A stretch of DNA of 51,629 nt from Caldilineaceae bacterium (GTDB lineage Bacteria > Chloroflexota > Anaerolineae > Caldilineales > Caldilineaceae). The DNA lies in the NCBI GenBank assembly GCA_022821545.1, contig JAJEDJ010000006.1, forward strand, positions 1-51,629. Direction: 5' to 3'. The position numbers were made by a program, and so were the translations under genes. Of the stretch, positions 15,917-24,601 are shown in pieces. How positions within the stretch are numbered: position 1 is the first letter of the stretch; each line of letters starts with the position of its first letter. The notes below the pieces were generated by a model. That model was not told the origin of the DNA. It saw only the letters and a list, made by a program, of their open reading frames with translations, and searched no databases.

Positions 15917-16945
15917 ATGACGATTGCTCAGGCAGACAGTCCGGCGCTGACCACACTGGCAGCCGACCCGCAACTGCAGCGCAAGCCCCGCACCTACTGG
16001 AGTATGGCGCTCCACTCCCTGCGCCGCGACCTGGTTACAATGATCGCAATCGCCTTTCTGGCCGTGATGACCGTCCTCTCGCTGCTGGCGCCGGCAATCG
16101 CGAACGGCATCGGCGTCGGCCCGAACGACACCAACCCTGACAACGCCTTCCAGCAGCCCTATCTCGGCCCGTATGTCCAGTGGCGCACCGGCCAGGACCC
16201 AACGACCGCGCCGCTCATGCTCGGCAAGTCCGGCGGCGTCCCCCACTGGCTCGGGACCGACCAGCTTGGCCGCGATCAGTTTGTGCGCCTCCTCTACGGC
16301 GGCCGCGTCAGCCTCGGCATCGCCCTCGCCGCCGCCGCCCTGACCCTGATTCTGGGTGTGACGGTCGGCACGGTCGCCGGCTTCTTTGGCGGTGTCGTTG
16401 ACGACCTCATCATGTGGTTCATCAATACCTCCGTTTCGATCCCCGGCATCTATCTGCTCATTATCGTTACCGCGATGTTCAAGCCCAATCCCATAACCTT
16501 GACGCTCTTTCTCGGGCTGCTGGGCTGGTTTGGCACCGCCCGCCTGATCCGCGGAAACGTCTTCAAAGTCCGCGCCCTGGACTTCGTGCTCGCGGCCCGC
16601 TCCGTCGGCTCGCGCAACGCCCGCATCATGTTCCAGCATGTGATCCCCAACAGCCTTCCCATTATTATCGTAAATGCCGCCATCGACATCGGTTCGCTGA
16701 TTCTGGCCGAATCCGCGCTCAGCTTTTTGGGATTGGGAGTACAGCCGCCGACCGCAACATGGGGTAGTATGCTCAACAGGGCCAGAAATCTGATCTTTCT
16801 GCGTGATCCCGAAACCGGGGCCAACCTGGCTCTGCATCTGCTCAGTGTTCCCGGGCTGCTGATAACGGCTACCGTGTTATCCTTATATCTCATCGGCGAC
16901 GGACTGCGCGACGCTCTGGACCCGATGATGAAAAACATACGCTGA
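15917..16945 (+). CDS. ABC transporter permease, DppC/OppC type
   Basis: 342 residues. First transmembrane segment at about 35-58, a 60-residue extracytoplasmic stretch, HWLGTDQLGRDQFVRLLYGG just before the second segment, and the EAA loop LDFVLAARSVGSRNARIMFQ (about 218-237) followed by SFLGLGVQPPTATWG and a DGLRDALDPMMKN end typical of DppC. Start chosen at ATG 15917: the frame is open upstream into the previous gene, but ATG 15917 gives a normal N-terminus. Partner of the preceding DppB-type permease; no ATPase gene follows directly, so this pair probably uses the ATPases encoded at 22244-24234. Confidence 0.9.
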   Translation: MTIAQADSPALTTLAADPQLQRKPRTYWSMALHSLRRDLVTMIAIAFLAVMTVLSLLAPAIANGIGVGPNDTNPDNAFQQPYLGPYVQWRTGQDPTTAPLMLGKSGGVPHWLGTDQLGRDQFVRLLYGGRVSLGIALAAAALTLILGVTVGTVAGFFGGVVDDLIMWFINTSVSIPGIYLLIIVTAMFKPNPITLTLFLGLLGWFGTARLIRGNVFKVRALDFVLAARSVGSRNARIMFQHVIPNSLPIIIVNAAIDIGSLILAESALSFLGLGVQPPTATWGSMLNRARNLIFLRDPETGANLALHLLSVPGLLITATVLSLYLIGDGLRDALDPMMKNIR

Positions 16946-17043
16946 ACAGTATGGCGCATCCAGCCGGCCCGGCCGGCGCCGTCCGCCGGCTGCGCGCCTA
17001 CTGCCGAAAACTTTCTGCACGCTCTAACAAAGGAGATAAGCGA

Positions 17044-19623
17044 ATGTCCAAGAAGCGATTTACCTTCCTGGCGGTCCTTCTGATCGCCGCCCTCCTCTTC
17101 GCTGCCTGCGGCGGCGGTGATGCCGAAATGGCCGAAGAGCCGGCCGCGCCCGCGCAAGAGGAGCAGGCCGCCGACGAGACTGAGGAAGTGGCGGCCGAAG
17201 AAGAGGAAGAGAAGGAAGAAGCGCCTGCGGCTGAGGAAGAAGAGGCCGCAGCCATGAGCGAACGCGCCGGCGCATGGGTCGACGAAGTTATCGCCGTCGA
17301 AGAACCCTCCGCCGCCGCCGCCGTCACGCGCATGGATCTCGCAGAGATCGACGCCTACGCCTTCTCCATCAGCGATGCCGAAGTCTACGCCACCGTCCAG
17401 GACATGGATAGCCTCACCTACTCCAACTCCTTCGGCGTATACGCAGAGCTGACCTTCAACCCCGCCGGCCCGGTCTTCGACGGCACCGGCAAACTCAACC
17501 CCTTCGCCGTGCCCCGCATCCGTGAGGCCATGAACTACCTCGTCGACCGCGATTTCATCTCCCAGGAAATCTACGGCGGCCTTGCCTCACCGCGCTACAT
17601 GGCCATAACCAACGCCTTCCCCGACTACGCCCGCCTGGTCGACATCGTGCGCCAGCTCGAGCTCGAGTACGCGCACAACCCCGACAAAGCGGCAGAGATC
17701 ATTAACGAGGAAATGGCGGCGTTGGGCGCCGAAATGGTCGACGGCGTCTGGAACTACGAGGACGAACCCGTCGAGGTCATCTTCCTCATCCGCACCGAAG
17801 ATGAGCGCAAAGAGATCGGCGACTACGTGGCCACCATGCTTGAAGACCTCGGCTTCAGCGTCGTCCGCGACTACAAGACCGCCTCCGAGGCCTCGCCTAT
17901 CTGGATCGGCACCGATCCCAACGAGGGCCAGTTCCACATCTACACCGGCGGCTGGATCACGACCGCCATCAGCCGCGATCAGGCCGGCAACTTCGACTTC
18001 TTCTACACCAACCGCGGGCTGCCCTTCCCACTGTGGCAGGCTTACACCCCGTCCGAAGAGTTCGACGCCATGTCTGAAAAACTGGACCTGCGCGACTTCA
18101 CCACCATGGAAGAACGCCGTGAGCTCTTCGGCGACGTCCTCGCCCTCTCCATGCAGGACTCCGTGCGCGTCTGGCTCGTCAACCAGCTCGGCTTCACCGC
18201 CTACAGGGACGACGTATCCGTCTCCACCGACCTGGCCGGCGGCCTCAACGGCGCCCGCCTCTGGCCCTATACCCTGCGCCGCGCCGGCGAAGAGGGCGGC
18301 ACCCTCACCATCGCCATGCCCAGCATGTTGCCCGAACCCTGGAACCCCGTCGCCGGCACCAACTGGATCTACGACACCATGCTGATCCGCGCCACCGCCG
18401 ACGTCGGCTCCATGCCCGACCCCTTCACCGGTCTCCAGTGGCCGCAGCGCATCGAAAGAGCCGAGGTTACCGTCAAGGACGGCCTCCCCGTCGGCAGCAC
18501 CCACGACTGGGTTGAACTGACCTTCGCCGAGCAGATCGACGTGCCCGAAGATGCCTGGCTCGACTGGGACGCCGTTGAGCAGCAGTTCGTCACCGTCGGC
18601 GACCTCCATCCCGACGGCCTCACCGCCAACATCAAGAGCGTCGTCTACTATCCCGGCGATCTCTCCGAGCTGACCTGGCACGACGGCAGCCCGCTCAGCC
18701 TTGCCGACGTCGTGCTCAGCATGATCACGACCTTCGACCTCGCCAAGGAAGAGAGCGCCGTCTTCGACGAGGCCCAGGTCCCGAGCCTCAACAACTTCCA
18801 GAGCCACTTCAGGGGCTACCGCATCGCGCAGACCAGCCCCCTCGTCATCGAGTACTACAGTGACCAGTACACCCTCGACGCCGAGCTGAACGTGGCCAAC
18901 TTCTTCCCCGGCACGCCCTGGCACACCATGGCCGTCGGCCTCCTGGCCGAAGCCGCCGGTGACCTGGCCTTCTCATCCGACAAGGCCGACGCCAACGAAA
19001 TCGAGTGGATGAGCTACATCGCCGGGCCGAGCATCGAGATCCTCGCAGACCATCTCGAATCCGGCGCCACCGACGGACACATCCCCTACGTCTCCACCCT
19101 CGGCGACTACATCAGCGCCGCTGAAGCGGATGTCCGCTGGTCAAACCTGAGCGCCTGGTACGCAGACAAAGGACACTTCTGGGTCGGCAACGGGCCCTTC
19201 TACCTCGAAGAGGCCTTCACCACCGAGAAGACCGTCCAGCTGCTCCGCGTCGCTGACTTCCCCGACGCCTCCAGCAAGTGGGAAGGCTTCGACACGCCGA
19301 TGATCGCCGAAGTCGCCGTCGACGGACCGGCCCGCGTCGCCTCCGGCGATGAGGTCACCTTCGAGGTGATGATCGACTTTGGCGGCGACGCCTACGCCAT
19401 TGACGACATCGACGAAGTCAAGTACCTCGTCTTTGACGCCCTCGGCGAGCTCGCCCTCACCGGCGCCGCCGAAGCCGTCGAGGATGGTCTCTGGCAGATC
19501 ACCCTCAGCGCCGAGGACACCGCCGGCCTCGAGTCCGGCGCCAATAAACTGGAGGTGGCCGTCGCGCCCCTGCGCGTCAGCATCCCCACCTTCTCGTCCC
19601 TGGAATTCGTAACCACCAACTGA
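17044..19623 (+). CDS. Large substrate-binding lipoprotein, family 5 related, apparently circularly permuted
   Basis: 859 residues, far longer than the usual 500-600. Lipobox FAAC (C22), then an acidic E/A-rich tether (27-80). Elements that normally lie in the second half of the fold come first: IREAMNYLVDRDFISQEIYG from about residue 159, then the GWITTAIS and LWQAYTP region. Elements that normally start the fold come later: GGTLTIAMPS near 420 and LTWHDGSPLSLADVVLS from 543. The last 100 residues look like an Ig-like beta-sandwich (GPARVASGDEVTFEV). Good ribosome binding site AAGGAGATAAG before ATG 17044. It should be the receptor for the unusual permease pair downstream. I recall similar long proteins in archaeal-type peptide transporters, which could not be checked here. 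Confidence 0.85.
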   Translation: MSKKRFTFLAVLLIAALLFAACGGGDAEMAEEPAAPAQEEQAADETEEVAAEEEEEKEEAPAAEEEEAAAMSERAGAWVDEVIAVEEPSAAAAVTRMDLAEIDAYAFSISDAEVYATVQDMDSLTYSNSFGVYAELTFNPAGPVFDGTGKLNPFAVPRIREAMNYLVDRDFISQEIYGGLASPRYMAITNAFPDYARLVDIVRQLELEYAHNPDKAAEIINEEMAALGAEMVDGVWNYEDEPVEVIFLIRTEDERKEIGDYVATMLEDLGFSVVRDYKTASEASPIWIGTDPNEGQFHIYTGGWITTAISRDQAGNFDFFYTNRGLPFPLWQAYTPSEEFDAMSEKLDLRDFTTMEERRELFGDVLALSMQDSVRVWLVNQLGFTAYRDDVSVSTDLAGGLNGARLWPYTLRRAGEEGGTLTIAMPSMLPEPWNPVAGTNWIYDTMLIRATADVGSMPDPFTGLQWPQRIERAEVTVKDGLPVGSTHDWVELTFAEQIDVPEDAWLDWDAVEQQFVTVGDLHPDGLTANIKSVVYYPGDLSELTWHDGSPLSLADVVLSMITTFDLAKEESAVFDEAQVPSLNNFQSHFRGYRIAQTSPLVIEYYSDQYTLDAELNVANFFPGTPWHTMAVGLLAEAAGDLAFSSDKADANEIEWMSYIAGPSIEILADHLESGATDGHIPYVSTLGDYISAAEADVRWSNLSAWYADKGHFWVGNGPFYLEEAFTTEKTVQLLRVADFPDASSKWEGFDTPMIAEVAVDGPARVASGDEVTFEVMIDFGGDAYAIDDIDEVKYLVFDALGELALTGAAEAVEDGLWQITLSAEDTAGLESGANKLEVAVAPLRVSIPTFSSLEFVTTN

Positions 19624-19719
19624 CACTGAAGAGGAGTGAGGAATGAGGAGAGAGGAGTGAGGGATATTTCTCTCTCCTCTCTCCTCTTCACTCTCTCCTC
19701 GCCCTTGAAAGGTTCCTCC
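19624..19719. other. Purine/pyrimidine-rich intergenic inverted repeat
   Basis: A G/A-only stretch (about 19630-19663, GAGGAGTGAGGAATGAGGAG and similar) is followed by its C/T-rich complement (about 19666-19702), so the transcript can fold into a long, imperfect stem around GGGATATTTC. It may be a stability element or internal attenuator between the binding-protein and permease genes. Confidence 0.6.
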
Positions 19720-20862
19720 ATGACCGATGCCGCTCTGCCCCTCCAACCCGACGCCGCCGCCGTCGAAAGACCGAAGTCACAGAGCACGCTCACCCGCGTC
19801 GTGCAGTACACCGGGCTGCGCATGATCGCCATGTTCATCACCATCCTCATCGGCGTCTATCTGACAATTATCATCGCCAATATGGGCGGCCACGTCGATA
19901 ACATTCGCAGAGGCTATATCCGCGAGATGGTGGCGATCTCCACGGGGCAGAGTGACGAGTTCAGAAACATGACCGCCCAAGAGCGCCGCGAGCACGTCGA
20001 CAAGCTCGTCGCTCTGCAGGAAAAACGCATGGGGCTGGACCAGCCCTTTCTCCTGCGCAGCTTCCGCTTCCTCTGGGGGGCCATGATCCTGGACCTGGGC
20101 TGGGCCGACAACATGTCCAGCGACAGCGGCTCGCGGCAGGTGCGCAACATCATCCTGGAGCGCCTGCCGGCCACCTTGCTTCTCTTCTCCACCTCCTTCC
20201 TCATGCTCTTTTTCGTCGGCATCTTCGTCGCCCTCTATCTCTCTCGCAACTACGGCAGCCGCCTCGACCGGGTCATCATTGGGCTGGCCCCCACCTCCGC
20301 CGCGCCCAGCTGGTTTTACGGCCTCTTCTTCATTCTGCTCTTTGCCGCCCTGCTGGGCTGGTTCCCTTTCGGAGGGCTCGTCTCCGCGCCCCCGCCCGAC
20401 ACGGTGACCGGCTACGCCCTCAGCGTCCTCAACCACATGGTACTGCCGGTCATCGCCATCTTTTTCAGCGCCATCTTCCTCGGCATCTACGGCCAGCGTA
20501 CCTTCTTTCTCATCTTTTCCAACGAAGACTACGTCGACATGGCCCGCGCCAAGGGCCTCTCCGACCGCGTCGTCGAGCGCCGCTACATCATGCGCCCGAC
20601 CCTGCCCACAATCGTCACCGGCCTGGCGCTCTCAATCATCGGCCTCTGGTTCGGCTCAATCGTCCTCGAGACCATCTTCAACTGGCCGGGTCTGGGGCGG
20701 CTCTTCTACCTGGCCACCAACATCTTTGAAACGTCGGTGATCGTCGGCTCCACCGTCATCTACGCCTACCTGCTCGGCATCACCGTCTTCTTCCTCGATA
20801 TCGTCTACGCCCTCTTGGACCCCCGCGTAAAAGTAGGCGGCAGTCCCGGAGGTCAAGTATGA
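19720..20862 (+). CDS. ABC transporter permease, DppB type (second set)
   Basis: 380 residues. After a 35-residue hydrophilic head, the first membrane segment (about 36-58) is followed by an unusually long extracytoplasmic region (to about 125) with a SGSRQVRNIILERLPATLLL entry to the second segment. The EAA loop reads EDYVDMARAKGLSDRVVERR (near 270-290) and the tail has IVLETIFNWPGLGRLFY, both standard. The start is ATG 19720 with GAAAGG 8 bp upstream; the open frame before it runs through the low-complexity inverted repeat and is unlikely to be translated. The stop overlaps the next permease gene by 4 bp (ATGA), indicating translational coupling. Confidence 0.9.
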   Translation: MTDAALPLQPDAAAVERPKSQSTLTRVVQYTGLRMIAMFITILIGVYLTIIIANMGGHVDNIRRGYIREMVAISTGQSDEFRNMTAQERREHVDKLVALQEKRMGLDQPFLLRSFRFLWGAMILDLGWADNMSSDSGSRQVRNIILERLPATLLLFSTSFLMLFFVGIFVALYLSRNYGSRLDRVIIGLAPTSAAPSWFYGLFFILLFAALLGWFPFGGLVSAPPPDTVTGYALSVLNHMVLPVIAIFFSAIFLGIYGQRTFFLIFSNEDYVDMARAKGLSDRVVERRYIMRPTLPTIVTGLALSIIGLWFGSIVLETIFNWPGLGRLFYLATNIFETSVIVGSTVIYAYLLGITVFFLDIVYALLDPRVKVGGSPGGQV

Positions 20863-22244
20863 CAGCATTGCGCCGCACCCTGGCCGCTCTTTCCCAGTAT
20901 CCCTCCGCCGTCGCCGGCCTGGCCATCATCGCGGCCATGGTCCTCTTTTCCATCTATGTCGTGATCGCCATCCCCTACAGTGAAGCGATAGACCTCTGGC
21001 GGGGCGGCGAGGGCGTCTGGCTCGAAAACCCGCGCACCGCCAAGCCCAAGTGGGTCAACCTCTTCCCCGGCGTCAACCTGCCCGAAACGATGGTTCTGGG
21101 CCCCGCCGGCGAATCCGATGACGCCTCCGCTGACGCCCCCGCTGACGCCTCCGTACAGAAGGAGCGCCAGGCGGTCTCCGAAGAGATGACCGACGTCATC
21201 ACCACCTTCACCTTCGACTACAGCGCCGACGACTTTCCCCAGGAGATCTCCCTCTTCCTCACCTCCGAGCACGAACGGAAACGCCCGCTCGTGTCGCTCA
21301 CCTGGCTGACGCCCGACGGGCGCGAGATCCGCATCGCCGACGTCACCGTCGAGGGGCCCGTCACCGTCCGCTTCTCGCAGGAAGAAAAACTGGCAAGACG
21401 CCTCGACGGCGAAAGGGCGGAAATCGGCCTCTTCGCCGACCCCGCCTCGGACCAGGACGACCCCATGCCGCTCAAGGGCACCTACCGGCTCGTCGCCGCC
21501 GGGCTCGTCTTCGAGGATGACGCCGACGTCGACGCCCGCCTCGTCGTTTACGGCCAGGTCTACGGCCTCGCCGGCACCGATCACCTGCGCCGCGATCTCA
21601 TGCTCGCCCTGATGTGGGGCATGCCCGTCGCCCTCGCCTTCGGCCTCCTGGCAGCCGTCGGGACCTCCGTAAGCACTTTCATCGTCGCCGCCATCGGCGT
21701 CTGGTTCGGCGGCATCGTTGACGCCGCCATCCAGCGCATTACCGAGGTCAACCTCATCCTGCCCGCCCTGCCCATCCTCATCATGGTCGGCCTCTTTTAC
21801 TCGCGCAGCATCTGGGTTATGCTCGCTGTCATCATCGCCTTGAGCGTCTTCAGTTCAGGCATCAAGACCAGCCGCGCCGTCTTCCTCCAGATCAAGGAGT
21901 CCCCCTACTTCGAGGCCGCCCGCGCCTACGGAGCCGGCAACTTCCGCATCATCTTCCTCTACCTCATCCCCCGCCTGATCCCCACCCTCGTGCCCGGCTT
22001 TGTCGTAGCCATCCCCTCCTTCGTCTTCCTCGAAGCCACGCTCGCCGTGCTCAACCTGGGCGACCCGCTGCTGCCCACCTGGGGCAAGGTGCTCAGCGAC
22101 GCCCGCGTCAACGACGCCCTCTACCAGGGCAACTACTACTGGGTGCTCGAACCGGCCGCCCTCCTGCTCGTCTCCGGCCTCGGCTTTTCCATGGTCGGTT
22201 TCGCCCTCGACCGTGTCTTCAATCCCAGATTGCGAGATCTGTAA
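20859..22244 (+). CDS. ABC transporter permease, DppC type, with a large extracytoplasmic insertion
   Basis: 461 residues against about 300 for ordinary DppC proteins. One membrane segment at 18-40 is followed by roughly 200 hydrophilic residues (41-245), including an alanine/aspartate-rich linker (86-98) and beta-strand-rich sequence (VITTFTFDYSADDFPQEISL), before HLRRDLMLALMWGMPVALAF resumes the normal permease core. The EAA loop SPYFEAARAYGAGNFRIIFL (about 347-366) is intact. The insertion lies on the outside of the membrane and probably contacts the oversized binding protein encoded two genes upstream. Overlaps the previous gene by 4 bp and the next by 1 bp (TAATG). Confidence 0.9.
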   Translation: MTALRRTLAALSQYPSAVAGLAIIAAMVLFSIYVVIAIPYSEAIDLWRGGEGVWLENPRTAKPKWVNLFPGVNLPETMVLGPAGESDDASADAPADASVQKERQAVSEEMTDVITTFTFDYSADDFPQEISLFLTSEHERKRPLVSLTWLTPDGREIRIADVTVEGPVTVRFSQEEKLARRLDGERAEIGLFADPASDQDDPMPLKGTYRLVAAGLVFEDDADVDARLVVYGQVYGLAGTDHLRRDLMLALMWGMPVALAFGLLAAVGTSVSTFIVAAIGVWFGGIVDAAIQRITEVNLILPALPILIMVGLFYSRSIWVMLAVIIALSVFSSGIKTSRAVFLQIKESPYFEAARAYGAGNFRIIFLYLIPRLIPTLVPGFVVAIPSFVFLEATLAVLNLGDPLLPTWGKVLSDARVNDALYQGNYYWVLEPAALLLVSGLGFSMVGFALDRVFNPRLRDL

Positions 22245-23224
22245 TGGCCTTTTCCGATCCGCCGGTACTCGAAATCGACGACCTGCGTCTCTATTTCCGC
22301 ACGCAGCAAGGCGTCCTGCACGCCGTCGACGGCGTCAGCCTCAACCTGCGCCGCAACGAAGCCATGGTCATCCTCGGCGAATCCGGCTGCGGCAAGACCT
22401 CCCTCACCAGGGCGATACTGCGCCTGCTCCCCCGCAACGTCCACACCTATTCCGGCAGCGTCAAGCTCAACGGGCAGGAGGTCATGCAGCTGAGCGACGA
22501 AGAGTACCGCCAGCAGGTGCGCTGGGTGCAGATCTCGCTCGTCCCCCAGGCCGCCATGAACTCGCTCAACCCCGTCCTCAAAGTCGGTGACCAGGTAGCC
22601 GAACCGCTCCTCTCCCACTACGGCATCCACCGCGCCCGGGCCCTCGAACGCGTCGCCGACTCCTTTCAACACGTCGGCGTCCCCGCCGACTTCATCAACC
22701 GCTACGCCTTCGAGCTAAGCGGCGGCATGCGCCAGCGCGTCGCCATCGCCATGGCCATGGTCACCGACCCGGACCTGATCATCCTCGACGAGCCGACCTC
22801 CGCGCTCGACGTCCTCACCCAGGCCAACATCATGAACGTCCTCAAGCGCGTCAAACAGGCGACCTCCACCAGCTTCATCCTCATCACCCACGACATCGGC
22901 ACCTCCAGCGAGCTGGCCGACCGCGCCGCCGTCATGTACGCCGGCCAGCTCGTCGAGGTCAACGACGCCGCGCGCTTCTTCGTCGAACCGCTCCACCCCT
23001 ACTCGCAGAAACTGATGTCCAGCGTTCCCAAGCTCCGCCAGACCGAGGAACCCGACTTCATCAGCGGCCAGCCCCCCAGCCTGCTCGACCTGTCCACCGG
23101 CTGCCGCTTCGCGCCCCGCTGCGACCACCGCTTCGAGCTTTGCGAAAACGACCCCGAACTGGTGCGCGCAGGCCGCCGCCAGCACGTGAAGTGCTGGCTC
23201 CATCAGAACGGAGACAACCGCTGA
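22244..23224 (+). CDS. ABC transporter ATP-binding protein, DppD/OppD type
   Basis: 326 residues. Walker A GESGCGKT (45-52), Q-loop region VPQAAMNSLNP, signature LSGGMRQR, Walker B LIILDEPTSALDV and switch histidine in ITHDIGTSSE are all present. The C-terminal oligopeptide-transporter extension, with SGQPPSLLDLSTGCRFAPRC and further cysteines, marks the Dpp/Opp subfamily, where the cysteines can bind an iron-sulfur cluster. It hydrolyses ATP to drive the permeases. Coupled by 1-bp overlap to the upstream permease and by a TGATG overlap to the next ATPase. Confidence 0.93.
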   Translation: MAFSDPPVLEIDDLRLYFRTQQGVLHAVDGVSLNLRRNEAMVILGESGCGKTSLTRAILRLLPRNVHTYSGSVKLNGQEVMQLSDEEYRQQVRWVQISLVPQAAMNSLNPVLKVGDQVAEPLLSHYGIHRARALERVADSFQHVGVPADFINRYAFELSGGMRQRVAIAMAMVTDPDLIILDEPTSALDVLTQANIMNVLKRVKQATSTSFILITHDIGTSSELADRAAVMYAGQLVEVNDAARFFVEPLHPYSQKLMSSVPKLRQTEEPDFISGQPPSLLDLSTGCRFAPRCDHRFELCENDPELVRAGRRQHVKCWLHQNGDNR

Positions 23225-24234
23225 TGCGCACAGCCGCCCCGGACGCGCCCCTCCTCTCCCTGCGTAACCTCCGCACCTGGTTCGAGCTCAGGCGCTGGGG
23301 CTTCGGACGCGCCGGCACCGTCCGCGCCGTCGACGACGTCAGCTTCGACCTCCACGCCGGCGAAGCCATCGCCATCGTCGGCGAAAGCGGCTGCGGCAAG
23401 TCCACCCTGATGAAGACGATCCTCGGCTTGCACAGGCCGACCGCCGGCTCCGTCATCTTCGAAGGCCGCGACCTCAGCACCCTCGACGCCAAGGAGATGC
23501 AGTGGTTCCGCTCGCAGGTCGGCTACGTCCAGCAGGACCCCTTCGGCGCGCTGCCGCCCTTCATGGACATCCGCCGCATCCTCGGCGAACCCCTCAAAAT
23601 CCACGGCAACATGAACGAGTCCGAACGCCGCCATCGCATTCGCGAGGTTATGGAGGAGGTCAGGCTCACCCCCGTCGACGACATCCTGCCGCGCTTTCCC
23701 CATATGCTCAGCGGCGGGCAGCAGCAGCGCGTCGTCATCGCCCGCGCCATGCTCCTCCACCCCCGCATGATCGTCGCCGACGAGCCAGTCTCCATGCTCG
23801 ACATGTCCGTGCGCGTCGAAGTCCTCCGTCTCCTGCAGGGGCTGCAGAAAACGCACAATCTCGCCGTCGTCTACATCACCCACGACCTCTCCACCGTGCG
23901 CTACTTCTCCGAACGCATCTTCGTCATGTACGCCGGCGAAATCGTCGAGCAGTCCCTCATGGACGACCTGCTCCGCAACCCGCTCCATCCCTACACCCGC
24001 GCCCTCCTGGCCGCCATCGCCGACCCCGACCCCGAAAACGCGCACGTCTTCCGCGACGTTCCCCCCGGCGAGCCGCCCAGCCTCGTGAATCCGCCCTCCG
24101 GCTGCCGCTTCCACCCCCGCTGCACCCATTTCATCGAAAATCTCTGCGAGCTGCAAACGCCGCTCGATTTCGAGCCGGAACCCCGGCACTTCTCCCGCTG
24201 CTTCCTCTATCAGGACGCGCCCGCCGACTCGTGA
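23224..24234 (+). CDS. ABC transporter ATP-binding protein, DppF/OppF type
   Basis: 336 residues. Walker A GESGCGKS (53-60), GYVQQDPFGALPP around the Q-loop, [15 protein letters not shown] signature, Walker B MIVADEPVSMLDMS, and YITHDLSTVRYFSERI switch region. The C-terminal extension ends with GCRFHPRCTHFIENLC, the cysteine-bearing tail of this subfamily. Start at ATG 23224, overlapping the previous stop (TGATG); an earlier in-frame ATG (23140) would overlap the DppD gene by 85 bp and is less likely. Together with DppD it is the only ATPase pair for the two permease pairs in the locus. Confidence 0.93.
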   Translation: MRTAAPDAPLLSLRNLRTWFELRRWGFGRAGTVRAVDDVSFDLHAGEAIAIVGESGCGKSTLMKTILGLHRPTAGSVIFEGRDLSTLDAKEMQWFRSQVGYVQQDPFGALPPFMDIRRILGEPLKIHGNMNESERRHRIREVMEEVRLTPVDDILPRFPHMLSGGQQQRVVIARAMLLHPRMIVADEPVSMLDMSVRVEVLRLLQGLQKTHNLAVVYITHDLSTVRYFSERIFVMYAGEIVEQSLMDDLLRNPLHPYTRALLAAIADPDPENAHVFRDVPPGEPPSLVNPPSGCRFHPRCTHFIENLCELQTPLDFEPEPRHFSRCFLYQDAPADS

Positions 24235-24300
24235 GCGCCAGCGCCTTATATCACTTATCATCTATCATTTATCATCTGCCATCCACCATCCGCCAAGCGT
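24235..24300. repeat. A+T-rich degenerate repeat (ATCATC-like)
   Basis: The gap consists of short, degenerate copies of a nine-base motif (TTATCATCT, ATTTATCAT, CTGCCATCC and similar). No hairpin or promoter. Confidence 0.6.
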
Positions 24301-24498
24301 ATGCCCTCCTCGCCGCTTCACCTGATTCTCTACGGCTTCCTTCTGCTCCTGTGCGGCTTTCTCCTGGCCTTCGCCATGGTCCTCAAGCTCATCGAAGCCG
24401 GTTTTCTGCTCAGCTTTCTCTCCTACTTCGCCTCTCTGGCCGGCCTGATTCTCGGCATGTTCGGCGCCGTCAGCTACGCGCGTTCCAGGCGCAAATAG
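24301..24498 (+). CDS. Small two-helix membrane protein, hypothetical
   Basis: 65 residues. Two hydrophobic segments (about 7-29 and 34-57) separated by KLIEAG, with a basic C-terminus (YARSRRK) predicted to stay in the cytoplasm. No recognisable family motif and no clear ribosome binding site. Retained because the composition is plainly that of a membrane protein and codon use matches the neighbours. It lies between the transporter locus and mreB, on the same strand. Confidence 0.6.
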   Translation: MPSSPLHLILYGFLLLLCGFLLAFAMVLKLIEAGFLLSFLSYFASLAGLILGMFGAVSYARSRRK

Positions 24499-24539
24499 CG
24501 GCCGGTCGCGCAACGCGAACCGGAAATCCGCAAACTGAT

Positions 24540-24569
24540 TTGTCCTCCCCGAAAGATTGAAGCTATAAT
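24540..24569 (+). promoter_or_regulatory. Promoter of mreB
   Basis: Perfect -10 TATAAT (24564-24569) with TTGTCC (24540-24545) 18 bp upstream as a fair -35. Located 33 bp before the mreB start. Confidence 0.6.
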
Positions 24570-24601
24570 AAAGATCTATGGGCAAAAAATGGTAAAGGTC
24601 T

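Noticed and set aside
17587..18924. A 445-codon minus-strand frame
   Set aside because: Antisense of the permuted binding protein; no start signal and no family features.
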